Shown here piece by piece: positions 8,218 to 17,539 of a stretch of 64,000 bases of DNA. The DNA comes from Mariaggregatimicrobium sp964498785. GTDB lineage: Bacteria; Zhuqueibacterota; Zhuqueibacteria; Thermofontimicrobiales; Thiofontviventaceae. The stretch is taken from NCBI GenBank assembly GCA_964498785.1, contig CAZCJL010000001.1, positions 62,001 through 126,000 on the forward strand, written 5' to 3'. Position 1 is the stretch's first letter, and every line of letters starts with the position of its first letter. Both the position numbers and the translations under genes were made by a program. Under the pieces are notes generated by a model. It made no database searches and was not told the origin of the DNA. It worked only from the letters and a program-made list of their open reading frames with translations.

Positions 8218-9993
8218 CTATTTTTTCTTTCGACGTATCGTTAAATAAATACCAAGCGCAACAAACACGAGTGGCGGAAACCAGACAACAAATGCCTTTG
8301 ATAATGCTTTGCCCATGGGGCTGGTTTCCTGAATGCGTCGCGCAACAATATTTTTGGAACGAATATTAATTAAATCATCGCCAAGAGTTAACGCGTCCAC
8401 GCTGTTTAACAGAAGCGCCTTGTGGCTCATTAACGAATTCAGCACATCATTTTTGAACAGGTTGCTGCTGCCGAATGCAATGATGCGGGCTGATTTCGAC
8501 GGGCCGCTGATCTTTTCGGCGGCGCCGCTTTCGGAATCTGTTTCATCTGCGGCACCTGCCGCAGGCCATGCCGGAACCTCTGCGTCTTTATAAGCAGGTG
8601 TGAACTTTCCTTTGAGCAGGACTGCCAGCGGCTCATTCTCCAGAAATCCGTCAGAACCCGGTTCGTCTGTATCAACGGGGCGATAGCCCATGCTCTCTCT
8701 GGTCCAGCTATGTTTACTCGAGGTAAACAGAACCGTTTCACTGAGCGTGTCCTTTTCGATGATTTCATTGTAAATATTCAGCTTGCTACCATAAAGGTAA
8801 AATAGTTCGGTAATCTTGTTTGAAATCGAGACATTCTCGTTGATATTTTCCGGATTTACTTTGATAATCACCGGCTTTGATACAGGTTCATATCGCTGTT
8901 CCTGAATTTGAAAGATTCCCATGTTTCGGGTGCGGAAAGCGGGTACCTGAATATAAGCCGAACTGCGATCCATAAATATTTTAGAATCAATTTCAAAGCC
9001 GTAATTTTTAACAAGCTGATTGACATTGACTTGCGTTGGCATTGCCTGAACATCAAAAGTACCAGGCGTCCCGGAGCGGGATGGCATAATTTGAAAATTG
9101 TAATTTTGCGCGCCTAAAATGACATCAACACCGTTATGAATTAATTTGTCTACTTCAAACAATTGACGTTCATTCAATGGCTGGTCGATCATCACAACCA
9201 TTGTTTCGATATTGTCCGGAATCGGATCGTCTTCTTTGATATTCGTTCGGGTGACGTCGTAGCCGGAATTTTCAAGCAATTTTACCGCTGTTGTATACAT
9301 ATCAGGTGGTGTCTGCTGCTGAAAGTACTGGCGATACTGTGGCGGCGTTTCCGGTTGAGACGGGAAAAATCCAATGCGAGGTTTTTTATTTGAAATGAGC
9401 TTGTAAATACGAGACATGATCTCATATTCCAGACTTCCGAACATTTCGGGTCGCACTTCTTCGATAATATCTTCTTTTCGATCAAGATATGAAAGGACAA
9501 TCGAAGAATAAATCCGCTTGATCGCGAACTCGTCTCGTTCGGTACTTTGAACGCCGAACGGGATCACTCCTTTTTCATATAATCGCTCGGCTATTTTTTT
9601 GCGAGTTAATTTTTTGTCATTTTCCTCGGCCTGTTGTTCTTCAAATGCTTCCTTTTCTTCTTCTGCCGAAGGATCGAATACGGTATAATCCAGTTTACCA
9701 CCGGAAGCTAATTTCACTTCTTCCAATTTATCGATCACATCACGTTCGAGATTCTTCCATTTGGTCGGCATCTTTTCAGATGACGATACATAATATGTGA
9801 TGTCAATCGGTGCATCCAACTGCGATAAAATCTTCTTTACCGACGGCGAAAGTTTGTACACCTGCCCCGCAGTCAAATCAAACCGCCCGATATTGAGATT
9901 GTCAAAAATCATGTTGACAAGTATCACACAGCCGGTAAGTAAAACTGCACCGATAATGAATGTTTTTATAAAATGCTGTTTCAGATCTTTCAT
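8218..9993 (-). CDS. GldG-like ABC transporter auxiliary protein
   Basis: A 591-residue protein with an N-terminal membrane helix (FIIGAVLLTGCVILVNMIF), a large extracytoplasmic region and a C-terminal helix followed by a basic RRKKK tail, matching the GldG/ABC-2 auxiliary family. The IFDNLNIGRFDLTAGQVYKLS opening is typical of this family. In Flavobacteriia GldG works with GldA and GldF in gliding and secretion; in other phyla its cargo is unknown. The permease gene ends 2 bases before this start. The region between the two helices contains a low-complexity Ala/Glu/Ser stretch. Confidence 0.8.
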   Translation of the reverse strand: MKDLKQHFIKTFIIGAVLLTGCVILVNMIFDNLNIGRFDLTAGQVYKLSPSVKKILSQLDAPIDITYYVSSSEKMPTKWKNLERDVIDKLEEVKLASGGKLDYTVFDPSAEEEKEAFEEQQAEENDKKLTRKKIAERLYEKGVIPFGVQSTERDEFAIKRIYSSIVLSYLDRKEDIIEEVRPEMFGSLEYEIMSRIYKLISNKKPRIGFFPSQPETPPQYRQYFQQQTPPDMYTTAVKLLENSGYDVTRTNIKEDDPIPDNIETMVVMIDQPLNERQLFEVDKLIHNGVDVILGAQNYNFQIMPSRSGTPGTFDVQAMPTQVNVNQLVKNYGFEIDSKIFMDRSSAYIQVPAFRTRNMGIFQIQEQRYEPVSKPVIIKVNPENINENVSISNKITELFYLYGSKLNIYNEIIEKDTLSETVLFTSSKHSWTRESMGYRPVDTDEPGSDGFLENEPLAVLLKGKFTPAYKDAEVPAWPAAGAADETDSESGAAEKISGPSKSARIIAFGSSNLFKNDVLNSLMSHKALLLNSVDALTLGDDLINIRSKNIVARRIQETSPMGKALSKAFVVWFPPLVFVALGIYLTIRRKKK

Positions 9994-9995
9994 GA

Positions 9996-10724
9996 TTAAT
10001 ATTTTCTCCCATCTAAATATTTAATGTTTAAGGTTAAAAATAGCGCAGATAACGATACAAAATAAACAATGCTTTTCAAGTCAATAACGCCGCGTTCAAT
10101 ATCGTTAAAATGTCGTGTAACCCCAACATAGCTATAGAGGAATTCGCCGAGTCCGGGAAGCCAGCCATCAATAACCATTGGCACATATTGCCAGCCGATC
10201 AGCGCCAGAAAGCCACAGGCTAAACTGGTGATAATCAGCGACACGATTTGATCATTGAAAAAGGCTGAGATAAAAATTCCGACAGCGAGAAAAAATGCGC
10301 CCAGAAAAATGGCGCCAAAATAACCACCCACAATCGGGCCGAAATCGGGATTTCCGAGGGTCATCAGTAAGATTGGGATGGTGAGTGTTCCGGCAAGGGC
10401 AATCAGATAGAATGCCAGGCCGGCAAAGTATTTCCCCAGAACAATGTGTTCAATTTTCATTGGGAGAGTTAGTAACAGTTCAATCGTTCCCAGTTTTTTC
10501 TCTTCGGACCACAAGCGCATGGAAATGGCGGGAATAAAGATCAGCGCCAGTGTAATCGGCAGGGTAGAGAAGAACTCCCGCATATCTGCGTTGCCAAAAA
10601 AGAAAAAGTGAAACATATATAAACCGCTATTCAGAATAATAAAAATAATACTAAACACATAAGCGATCGGAGAATAAAAATAGGTATTAAATTCCCGCTT
10701 AAAAATGATGGCAATATCTTTCAT
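9996..10724 (-). CDS. ABC-2 type permease, GldF-like
   Basis: A 242-residue integral membrane protein with about six hydrophobic helices and the ABC-2 permease motif around SMRLWSEEKKLGTIELLLTLP in the first cytoplasmic segment, which contacts the ATPase. It pairs with the ATPase gene immediately upstream (4-base ATGA overlap implying translational coupling) and the GldG-like gene downstream. The substrate is unknown. Confidence 0.85.
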   Translation of the reverse strand: MKDIAIIFKREFNTYFYSPIAYVFSIIFIILNSGLYMFHFFFFGNADMREFFSTLPITLALIFIPAISMRLWSEEKKLGTIELLLTLPMKIEHIVLGKYFAGLAFYLIALAGTLTIPILLMTLGNPDFGPIVGGYFGAIFLGAFFLAVGIFISAFFNDQIVSLIITSLACGFLALIGWQYVPMVIDGWLPGLGEFLYSYVGVTRHFNDIERGVIDLKSIVYFVSLSALFLTLNIKYLDGRKY

Positions 10725-11710
10725 TCAGCACCTCCTTCATCTGTTATTTCATCAGATTTCGATTTATCGGAGTTTGAGTTTCCTCCCTGAGTGAGCAGAA
10801 TGAAGGAATCTTCTAACGAAAGCTTTTCCTGATGAAATTCGACAACATCCCAATTATTTTCCCGGATGGCGTTATTGAGACTATCGAGAATGTCCACCTG
10901 CGGTTTAAAGAAGATGTGACATTGAACCAGATTTTTTCTCACTGTATCAATGTATCTAACATCATCGATGTTTTTTACATCTTGAATTTTGGCTTCAAAT
11001 TCTTGTTGATCAGCTTTAACAATGAGAAAAATGGAGCTTTTTTCTGTGACCTTTGCTTGTAGATCATCAAAGGAACCATCTCCCACCAGGCGGCCATTAT
11101 TTATAACAAGAATTCTATCTGCCAGTGTTGTCACTTCCGGGAGAATGTGCGTGCTGAGAATAATGGTTTTCTGATGGGAAAGTTCTTTGATTAACTTTCG
11201 AATACCGATGATTTGCAGTGGATCAAGACCTGATGTTGGTTCATCCAGAATCAAAATTTCCGGATCATGGATCAGTGCTTGTGCCAGGCATGTCCTCTGT
11301 TTATAACCTTTGGAAAGAACACTGATTTTTCGGTTTAAGACAGATTTCAGACCACATGCGTCAACGACCCAGTCCCGGCGTGACTTAAATGAACCATTTA
11401 AATGTCGGGCATGGCCAATGAATTCCAAATATTCGGACACGAGCATATCCCAGTAAAGGGGGACTGTTTCCGGTAAGTATCCGATTAATTTACGCACTTC
11501 ATGAGGATTTTCCAGAACATCATATCCACCAATTTTTGCCGTGCCAGATGTGGGAGCTGTGTACGTGGTTATAATTTTCATTGCAGTGGTTTTTCCCGCT
11601 CCGTTCGGACCCACAAATCCAACAATGTCTCCCTGTTTTATTGAACAGGTGACATCGTCCAGAGCTTTGGTAATTCCGTAATGTTTGGTTAAGTTTTTTA
11701 GTTCAATCAT
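10721..11710 (-). CDS. ABC transporter ATPase, GldA-like
   Basis: A 329-residue cytosolic ATPase that energises the adjacent ABC-2 permease. Walker A GPNGAGKTT is at about residues 34-42, the signature LSKGYKQR at about 132-139, Walker B LILDEPTSGLDP at about 153-164, and a STHILPE switch histidine follows. The C-terminal 90 residues are an accessory domain common in GldA/NosF-type ATPases. SD AGAGGT precedes the ATG. First gene of the operon 11710 to 7087. Confidence 0.9.
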   Translation of the reverse strand: MIELKNLTKHYGITKALDDVTCSIKQGDIVGFVGPNGAGKTTAMKIITTYTAPTSGTAKIGGYDVLENPHEVRKLIGYLPETVPLYWDMLVSEYLEFIGHARHLNGSFKSRRDWVVDACGLKSVLNRKISVLSKGYKQRTCLAQALIHDPEILILDEPTSGLDPLQIIGIRKLIKELSHQKTIILSTHILPEVTTLADRILVINNGRLVGDGSFDDLQAKVTEKSSIFLIVKADQQEFEAKIQDVKNIDDVRYIDTVRKNLVQCHIFFKPQVDILDSLNNAIRENNWDVVEFHQEKLSLEDSFILLTQGGNSNSDKSKSDEITDEGGAE

Positions 11711-12261
11711 AACATTACCTCTGGTTACGATTAGATAATTTATTATTTATAATTAATTTTGTTACTATTCAGCATAGAGCTCTCATTCCCGCATGTTTTT
11801 AGCGGGAATCTCCTAAAATTAAGCAAAGTGGATGCCCGATAGAAGCTGTATCATAAGTCTGATTTTTTTGTAAAATGTCTTTCCGAACTTGTCCCGGAAT
11901 CTCCTGATTATTATAAAGTTAGTGGATTCCTGCATTCGCAGGCGTGACGCCTGAATAGTTACTTAATTTTTTAAATAAAACGATAAGAATTTAAACAAGT
12001 TCCGAAATCAATTTAGTTATCGAGATTACAAACACAAAATATACAAAAATTTGTTATGTAAATCAAGAAGAAATGCGTAAAATTGCTTGATTATTGAGCT
12101 ATTTTTTTTAAATTATAAAAGACGATTTAACATTCGTTGTGGCAATCAGGATCTATCTGTAAAGATAAATCCATCAGGCATTATTTAAATATGACGATTA
12201 TAAAAGAAAGAATGTCTTAATTAAATTAAATTTTTTTAAACATAAAACAGGAGATCTGGAT
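11711..12261. other. Intergenic region with repeat remnants
   Basis: A 551-base region between divergent genes. It holds a small hairpin with 8-bp arms (ATTCCCGC at 11785 and GCGGGAAT at 11802), a decayed MITE-like copy, and then a long AT-rich tract that presumably contains the promoter of the AIM24-family gene. No ORF is credible. Confidence 0.6.
11842..11951 (+). repeat. Decayed MITE-like copy (left end only)
   Basis: Starts with GAAGCTGTATCATAAGT and follows the intact copies at 29812 and 45565 through the CTCCTGATTATTA and GGATTCCTGCATTCGCAGG segments. It then diverges, and the right terminal repeat (CTTTTGATACAGC) is missing. It is the most degraded of the four copies seen. Confidence 0.7.
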
Positions 12262-13035
12262 ATGGCAGATGTAATTGATTATGGAATTATTGGAGATGAT
12301 ATGCAAATTGTTGAAGTGGAATTGGACCCTGGTGAAGCCGTTCGAGCCGAGGCTGGCGCCATGATGTATATGGAAAGTGGTATTAAAATGCAAACGAACA
12401 CCGGAGGCGGCATATTTAAAGGCTTGAAGCGCATGATTACCGGAGAGAGTTTTTTCATTACAACGTTTTTAAATGATGGTGGAGGTAAATCGCATGTTGC
12501 ATTTGGAGCGCCCTATCCGGGCAAAATAATTGCCCTGGATCTTGATAAATTAGGTCATCAATTTTTATGTCAAAAAGATGCGTTTCTCTGTGCTGCTCAA
12601 GGGATTGAAATTGAAATTGCCTTTACCAAAAGAATCGGCGCAGGTCTTTTTGGTGGTGAAGGATTTATTTTGCAGCGTTTGGAAGGTGATGGCCTGGCCT
12701 TTGTTCATGCTGGCGGAACGATTATTAAAAAAGAACTGGCGCCAGGGGAAAATTTACGTGTAGATACCGGATGTCTGGTTGCATTTATGCCAAGCGTTGA
12801 TTATGATATTAAGTTTGTGGGTGGATTTAAAAATGCATTATTCGGTGGCGAAGGTATCTTTTTGGCTCAACTTCAAGGTCCCGGTCTGGTTTATTTGCAA
12901 AGCCTGCCCTTTTCCCGGTTGGCTGATCGAATTTATGCTGCTGCGCGATTCCAGAGCAGAGGCGAGAAAAAAGGCGTTGCTGGCCTGGGTGGTAATATTT
13001 TAGGCGGAATTCTTGGAGGTGACAGGAATTATTAA
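12262..13035 (+). CDS. AIM24/TIGR00266-family protein
   Basis: A 257-residue protein with the repeated beta-strand pattern of the AIM24 family: an early EAGAMMYMES, then GGIFKGLKRMITGESFF, GLFGGEGFILQRLEGDG and a second FGGEGIFLAQLQGPG. These trimeric double-psi-like barrels occur in many bacteria with no settled function; the eukaryotic homologue is mitochondrial. No signal peptide or membrane segment is present, so it is probably cytosolic. The AGGAGA SD suits the ATG. It is monocistronic and ends before a strong terminator shared with ftsZ. Confidence 0.85.
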   Translation: MADVIDYGIIGDDMQIVEVELDPGEAVRAEAGAMMYMESGIKMQTNTGGGIFKGLKRMITGESFFITTFLNDGGGKSHVAFGAPYPGKIIALDLDKLGHQFLCQKDAFLCAAQGIEIEIAFTKRIGAGLFGGEGFILQRLEGDGLAFVHAGGTIIKKELAPGENLRVDTGCLVAFMPSVDYDIKFVGGFKNALFGGEGIFLAQLQGPGLVYLQSLPFSRLADRIYAAARFQSRGEKKGVAGLGGNILGGILGGDRNY

Positions 13036-13053
13036 TAAATATGCTCACATTCT

Positions 13054-13092
13054 AAAAAGCATTGGCATCAACATCAGATGCCAATGCTTTTT
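13054..13092. terminator. Bidirectional terminator between AIM24-like gene and ftsZ
   Basis: Perfect 15-bp stem (AAAAAGCATTGGCAT at 13054-13068 with its complement at 13078-13092) and a 9-base loop. The A and T ends of the stem give U tracts in both directions. It ends the dcw operon from one side and the AIM24-like gene from the other. Confidence 0.92.
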
Positions 13093-13103
13093 GAGGAATT
13101 CGT

Positions 13104-14312
13104 TTACATGTCCATGCGTTTACGAATGAATGCGGGTAATTCATAATCAATCGTATTTCCATTGCCATTATTACCATTTCCATTCCCTTTATTTATGATC
13201 TCAATATCTTCATTTTCTTCCGAAGGTTTTTCGGCCTCATCATAATCCACTTCATGAAGTCGTTGATATGTCGGAATGTCAAGGTAATCAACGCCAGAAT
13301 TTAAGATTTCCGGTCTTTTTCGTTCTTTTTTGTCTATCCGTCGGCCATTTTGATTAAACCCGGTTGCAATGACAGTTACTCGAATTTGATCTTTAAATTC
13401 CTCATCAAGAACAGCGCCAAAGATCATGCTCGCATCCTGGCCTGCGGCTTCCAGGACAATAGAGGCTGCGTCATTTACTTCGTGGAGCGATAAGTCTTCG
13501 CCACCTGTAATATTGACAAGTAAACCAAGTGCACCGGCGATGGATACTTCTTCCAACAAAGGGCTGCGGATTGCATTTTGCGCAGCCTGAGCCGCTCGAT
13601 CTTCACCCGATGCAATGGCAGATCCCATAAGCGCATCGCCCATTTCAGACATAACCGTTTTCACATCAGCGAAATCCAGATTGATGAGTCCGGGAACAGA
13701 AATCAGGTCTGAAATACCTTTTGTGGCATGGAGCAAAACATCATCTGCTAACTGAAATGCCTTGTTCAGCCTGGTATCTTTGGAGACAATGGAAAGCAGC
13801 CGTTGATTCGGAATGACGATTAGCGTATCCACACGCTCCTTTAATTCGGCAATGCCTTCTTCTGCGCGCTGCATTCTTTTCGGACCTTCAAACAGAAATG
13901 GTTTCGTTACTATCCCGACGGTTAATGCGCCCAAATCTTTTGCGATTTCAGCAACGACTGGCGCTGCTCCGGTTCCGGTTCCGCCGCCCATACCGGCAGT
14001 CACGAAAATCATATCCACGTCAGTTAGCGCGTTGAAAACTTCTTCCTTATTTTCCTCAAGAGCCCGTCGTCCGATTTCCGGTTTTGCCCCGGCGCCGAGC
14101 CCTCTGGTCAAATTGCGCCCTACTTGTAGCCGCGTGGGCGCTTTGCAGGTATTTAGCGCTTGCAAATCCGTATTAATTGCGATAAACTCAACGCCGGAAA
14201 GTCCGGAAAATATCATTCGATTAATTGCATTTCCACCGGCGCCACCAACGCCCACAACTTTCATGCGTGCTGTCGGTGTTACTGTTTCGTCAAAATTGAA
14301 TGTTAAACTCAT
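13104..14312 (-). CDS. ftsZ: Cell division protein FtsZ
   Basis: Tubulin-like GTPase that polymerises into the division ring at mid-cell. The nucleotide-binding signature GGGTGTG is at residues 109-115, GGAGGNA near 23-29, and the T7-loop INLDFADV supplies the catalytic Asp. The C-terminal linker is Asn/Gly-rich and ends in the conserved tail ELPAFIRKRMDM that binds FtsA and other partners. At 402 residues it has normal length. SD AGGAGGG precedes the ATG. Last gene of the dcw cluster, 126 bases after ftsA, which leaves room for an extra promoter. Confidence 0.97.
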   Translation of the reverse strand: MSLTFNFDETVTPTARMKVVGVGGAGGNAINRMIFSGLSGVEFIAINTDLQALNTCKAPTRLQVGRNLTRGLGAGAKPEIGRRALEENKEEVFNALTDVDMIFVTAGMGGGTGTGAAPVVAEIAKDLGALTVGIVTKPFLFEGPKRMQRAEEGIAELKERVDTLIVIPNQRLLSIVSKDTRLNKAFQLADDVLLHATKGISDLISVPGLINLDFADVKTVMSEMGDALMGSAIASGEDRAAQAAQNAIRSPLLEEVSIAGALGLLVNITGGEDLSLHEVNDAASIVLEAAGQDASMIFGAVLDEEFKDQIRVTVIATGFNQNGRRIDKKERKRPEILNSGVDYLDIPTYQRLHEVDYDEAEKPSEENEDIEIINKGNGNGNNGNGNTIDYELPAFIRKRMDM

Positions 14313-14438
14313 ATATATCCCTCCTCTTTCATTGGATGGGGAGTTGTGGCCACAATCGAGATCGACATGACCTATTTTATTCTTTTTTAGTTATTTGATA
14401 CCTGTTTAATAATTAACCATATTCATCGAATTTACTCA

Positions 14439-15671
14439 TCAACTAAACCACATTTTCATTCGATCCCATATTTTTTCAAATAATGTGGCTTCACCTTCAG
14501 CTAACATACCTTCAAGTTCGTATCTATTTTTAACTGCATAAATGACCAGTCCGATAGCAGTGGCATAAATGGGATTTTTAACCAAATCGATCAGACCCGT
14601 AAAACCTTTTGGAATACCCAATTTTACCGGCATATCGAACATTTCTTCCGCAAGATCAATTGTTCCTTTCAATAGAGAACCGCCACCGGTGAGCACAACC
14701 CCGGTAGTCATCAGACTGGCGAATTCAGATTTTTTAACTTCATTTAACGTCAATCGGAAAATTTCTTCCATGCGTGGCTGAATAATATCGGAAAGCAGGT
14801 CAGTAGACACTTTGCGTGGCATTCTTCCCCCAACGCCAGGAATATCAATAGTTTCTTCTTTCGTTTCCGTGTCTGATACAAATGCACAGCCATGTTTTAA
14901 TTTTACTGCTTCGGCCTGGTCAATCGGGGTTCGTAGGCACAGCGCAACATCGTGGGTAACGTTTCCGCCTCCGAGCGCAACAACTGAAGTCGTACGAATA
15001 CACCCTTCATAAAACATTGCGATATCAGTTGTTCCTCCCCCCATATCAATAAGAACAACTCCAAGCTCTTTCTCATCATCACTGAGCACTGAATAACTGG
15101 AGGCAAGCGGTTCCAGCACAAGGTCTTTTACGTGAACACCCGCGCGTTCCACGCTTCGACAAATATTTTGCGCCGAGGTGATCGCACCGGTCACGATGTG
15201 TACCTCTGCCTCCAAACGGACACTTGACATGCCTAATGGATCCCTAATTCCTCGTTGTTCATCCACAATAAATTCCTGGGGAATGATATGCAATATTTCG
15301 CGATCAATAGGCATTACCACGGCTTTTGCTGCATCAATAACCCGGCGGATGTCGTCTTCGGTTATTTCGTTTTCATCGCCGGCTACTGCAACAACGCCTC
15401 TGCCATTGTAACTTCGAATATGGTCTCCGGCGATGCCCACATAGACTTCACCAATTTTAACGCCGGCCATCTTTTCTGCTTTATCGATAGCAGCTTCTAT
15501 TGATTGAACAGTTTTTTCAAGATTAACGACAACGCCTTTCCGTAATCCTTCTGACGGAACTGTACCAACGCCGATAATTTTAGGTAATGTCCCTTCTTCC
15601 ACTTCTGCGATTACCGCGCATATTTTGGTCGTCCCGATGTCAAGGCCGGTAACATACTCGTTACTTGCCAT
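14439..15671 (-). CDS. ftsA: Cell division protein FtsA
   Basis: Actin-family ATPase that anchors FtsZ to the membrane. The N-terminal GLDIGTTKICAVIAE phosphate-binding segment, the SHS2 insertion, the VLIDMGGGTTDI phosphate 2 loop and the VLTGGGSLLKG adenosine loop are all present. The C-terminus ends in an amphipathic helix (LFEKIWDRMKMWFS), the membrane-targeting sequence. 410 residues, SD AAGGAGA, between ftsQ and ftsZ as in most dcw clusters. Confidence 0.96.
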   Translation of the reverse strand: MASNEYVTGLDIGTTKICAVIAEVEEGTLPKIIGVGTVPSEGLRKGVVVNLEKTVQSIEAAIDKAEKMAGVKIGEVYVGIAGDHIRSYNGRGVVAVAGDENEITEDDIRRVIDAAKAVVMPIDREILHIIPQEFIVDEQRGIRDPLGMSSVRLEAEVHIVTGAITSAQNICRSVERAGVHVKDLVLEPLASSYSVLSDDEKELGVVLIDMGGGTTDIAMFYEGCIRTTSVVALGGGNVTHDVALCLRTPIDQAEAVKLKHGCAFVSDTETKEETIDIPGVGGRMPRKVSTDLLSDIIQPRMEEIFRLTLNEVKKSEFASLMTTGVVLTGGGSLLKGTIDLAEEMFDMPVKLGIPKGFTGLIDLVKNPIYATAIGLVIYAVKNRYELEGMLAEGEATLFEKIWDRMKMWFS

Positions 15672-15711
15672 TGGATTGTCTCCTTAAAATAGAGATTATA
15701 TTATGTTTGTT

Positions 15712-16437
15712 TTAATTACGAACAACTACCTGTCCTTGAAAGCGAACATCTATTGATTTTAATGATAACAGTTCTTCTCGCGTGCTTAATAAATTATATA
15801 TAAGAGATAAATTGTACATTTTGCTCTGATAATTTCCATATCCCAGAATAATCGGAATCGTGTTTTTTCTCAAATATAATAAAATTCCATAATTTCGCTG
15901 AAAATTGATTTCTGATATATCATGATATAAGTGCATATTTATTTTACGAATCGCTTTTAATAGCGTTGCCATCTCCCGAATTATTGGCGGTGCATATAAT
16001 TGCCCCAATGAATCCGGGATTAAATTTGTTCCGGTAATAATGGGCAAATCATAAAGCGCAAAGTACTTTTCAGTTTCAATAACCTTCCCTTTGCTGTCAA
16101 TCGCGATCAATTTTGATTCGGAAACATTTGCAATAATATCTTTTTCAATGATTTCAATTTTAAGCGCGGAGGGTAAAAAGCGCCTGATTTCAACTGCATC
16201 AATAAGCTCATGTGAAATTAATCGCTGTTCCACCGTATCTAAATCGATTTCAAAAATATCTTTTGATAAATCCAAATGTGCCTGATTCAGTATCTCTTCA
16301 TCACTTAAAATTTTATTACCTTCGACTTTTACCTGATCGATGACAAATAATTTATTCTCACGAAACCACATTAACGTAATCGCGAGAACAAGCGCTACAA
16401 GCAGGATGTTCAGTATTATTTTACTTAATTTAAGCAT
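15712..16437 (-). CDS. ftsQ: Cell division protein FtsQ/DivIB
   Basis: A 241-residue bitopic membrane protein of the divisome. One N-terminal helix (IILNILLVALVLAITLMWF) is followed by a POTRA domain beginning FVIDQVKVEGNKILSDEEIL and the FtsQ/DivIB beta domain. It links cytoplasmic ring proteins to septal wall synthesis through FtsL and its partners. Its start overlaps the murG end by 8 bases. Sequence conservation in this family is low, so the call rests on domain order and location. Confidence 0.88.
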   Translation of the reverse strand: MLKLSKIILNILLVALVLAITLMWFRENKLFVIDQVKVEGNKILSDEEILNQAHLDLSKDIFEIDLDTVEQRLISHELIDAVEIRRFLPSALKIEIIEKDIIANVSESKLIAIDSKGKVIETEKYFALYDLPIITGTNLIPDSLGQLYAPPIIREMATLLKAIRKINMHLYHDISEINFQRNYGILLYLRKNTIPIILGYGNYQSKMYNLSLIYNLLSTREELLSLKSIDVRFQGQVVVRN

Positions 16438-17539
16438 TGTTTATTAATATCATTATTTTATTTACAATATCTTTCGCTGCATCCGGCTTTGCTGTTTTTT
16501 TCAGATGCGCGCCCAATTCTTTTCGTCGGGAATCATCCCTCATTAACGCCAGAGCAGTATTTAAAAACGTGTCGCTCTGCAACTCACTATCCAGGATCAT
16601 TTCGACTGCATTCTGTTTCATCAGCGTTCGGGCATTGGCTTCCTGGTGTCCGGCTGCTGCGAAAGGGTAGGGGACCAGCAATGCAGCCAGTCCGCACGCC
16701 TGAAGTTCAGCGAGTGTTGTTGCACCTGCACGCGAGATGACAAGATCGGCTGCGCTGTAGGCAGATGCCATATCCATAATAAACGGTTTTACAATAATCC
16801 GTTTCGCATACTTGCTACACACCCGCTGAACTTCCTCATAATCTCTCTCTCCGGAGCCCAAAATAATTTGCCAATCCTGTATATTCATAATTTCTTCTAA
16901 AATTTTCATTATCGCCCGATTCAGACTATGCGCCCCCTGGCTGCCGCCAAATATCAATAATGTTTTTTTATCGGCGCTCAAACCGAGGTTGGCGACAGCA
17001 GTTTCTTTATTCACTGTTTTAAGGTTGCTTCGAATCGGATTCCCGCTGAAATGCAGTTTTTCTTTTTTAGTAAAATACTTTGCTGATTCCTCAAAACTCA
17101 GGTGAACCTGTTTTACAACTTTTGCCAGTAATCGTGTCGAGACTCCGGGGTAGCTGTTTTGTTCCTGGATGACGGTCGGGAAACCCAACAGCGCTGCGAT
17201 AAATACAACAGGCCCGCTTACATAACCGCCGGTACCGATCACGACATCCGGCCTGAATTTTATTAACGTGATGAAGCATTGAAAAAAGCTCACGATTAAT
17301 TGCAGCGGAATCAACAAATTTTTAAGAGTCAATTTGCGTTGAACACCCTTTAGCCAAATCAATTTAATTGAATAACCCATTTGGGGGATCAATTTCGCCT
17401 CGATGCCCTTTGATGTGCCAATAAAGAGAATTCGGGATTGCTTAAATCGATTCTCGATCTCTTTTACCAGTGCGATCGCTGGATATAAATGGCCGCCTGT
17501 GCCGCCGCCTGCCATGATTATTTTAATGTCTTCGTACAA
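16430..17539 (-). CDS. murG: MurG, lipid II synthase
   Basis: Transfers GlcNAc from UDP-GlcNAc to lipid I on the inner face of the membrane. GGGTGGHLYPA near the N-terminus, GGSQGAHSLN in the middle and SRAGATTLAEL in the C-domain are the family's nucleotide-sugar and lipid-binding loops. The start is TTG at 17539 (MYEDIKIIMAGGG): the first in-frame ATG lies inside the first beta strand and would delete it. It overlaps the end of ftsW by 17 bases, consistent with translational coupling. 369 residues. Confidence 0.94.
   Translation of the reverse strand: MYEDIKIIMAGGGTGGHLYPAIALVKEIENRFKQSRILFIGTSKGIEAKLIPQMGYSIKLIWLKGVQRKLTLKNLLIPLQLIVSFFQCFITLIKFRPDVVIGTGGYVSGPVVFIAALLGFPTVIQEQNSYPGVSTRLLAKVVKQVHLSFEESAKYFTKKEKLHFSGNPIRSNLKTVNKETAVANLGLSADKKTLLIFGGSQGAHSLNRAIMKILEEIMNIQDWQIILGSGERDYEEVQRVCSKYAKRIIVKPFIMDMASAYSAADLVISRAGATTLAELQACGLAALLVPYPFAAAGHQEANARTLMKQNAVEMILDSELQSDTFLNTALALMRDDSRRKELGAHLKKTAKPDAAKDIVNKIMILINNA

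Noticed and set aside
13813..14370. Plus-strand ORF of 185 codons opposite ftsZ
   Set aside because: It is the antisense shadow of a clear FtsZ frame, is Pro/Ser/Val-rich and has no SD or family pattern.
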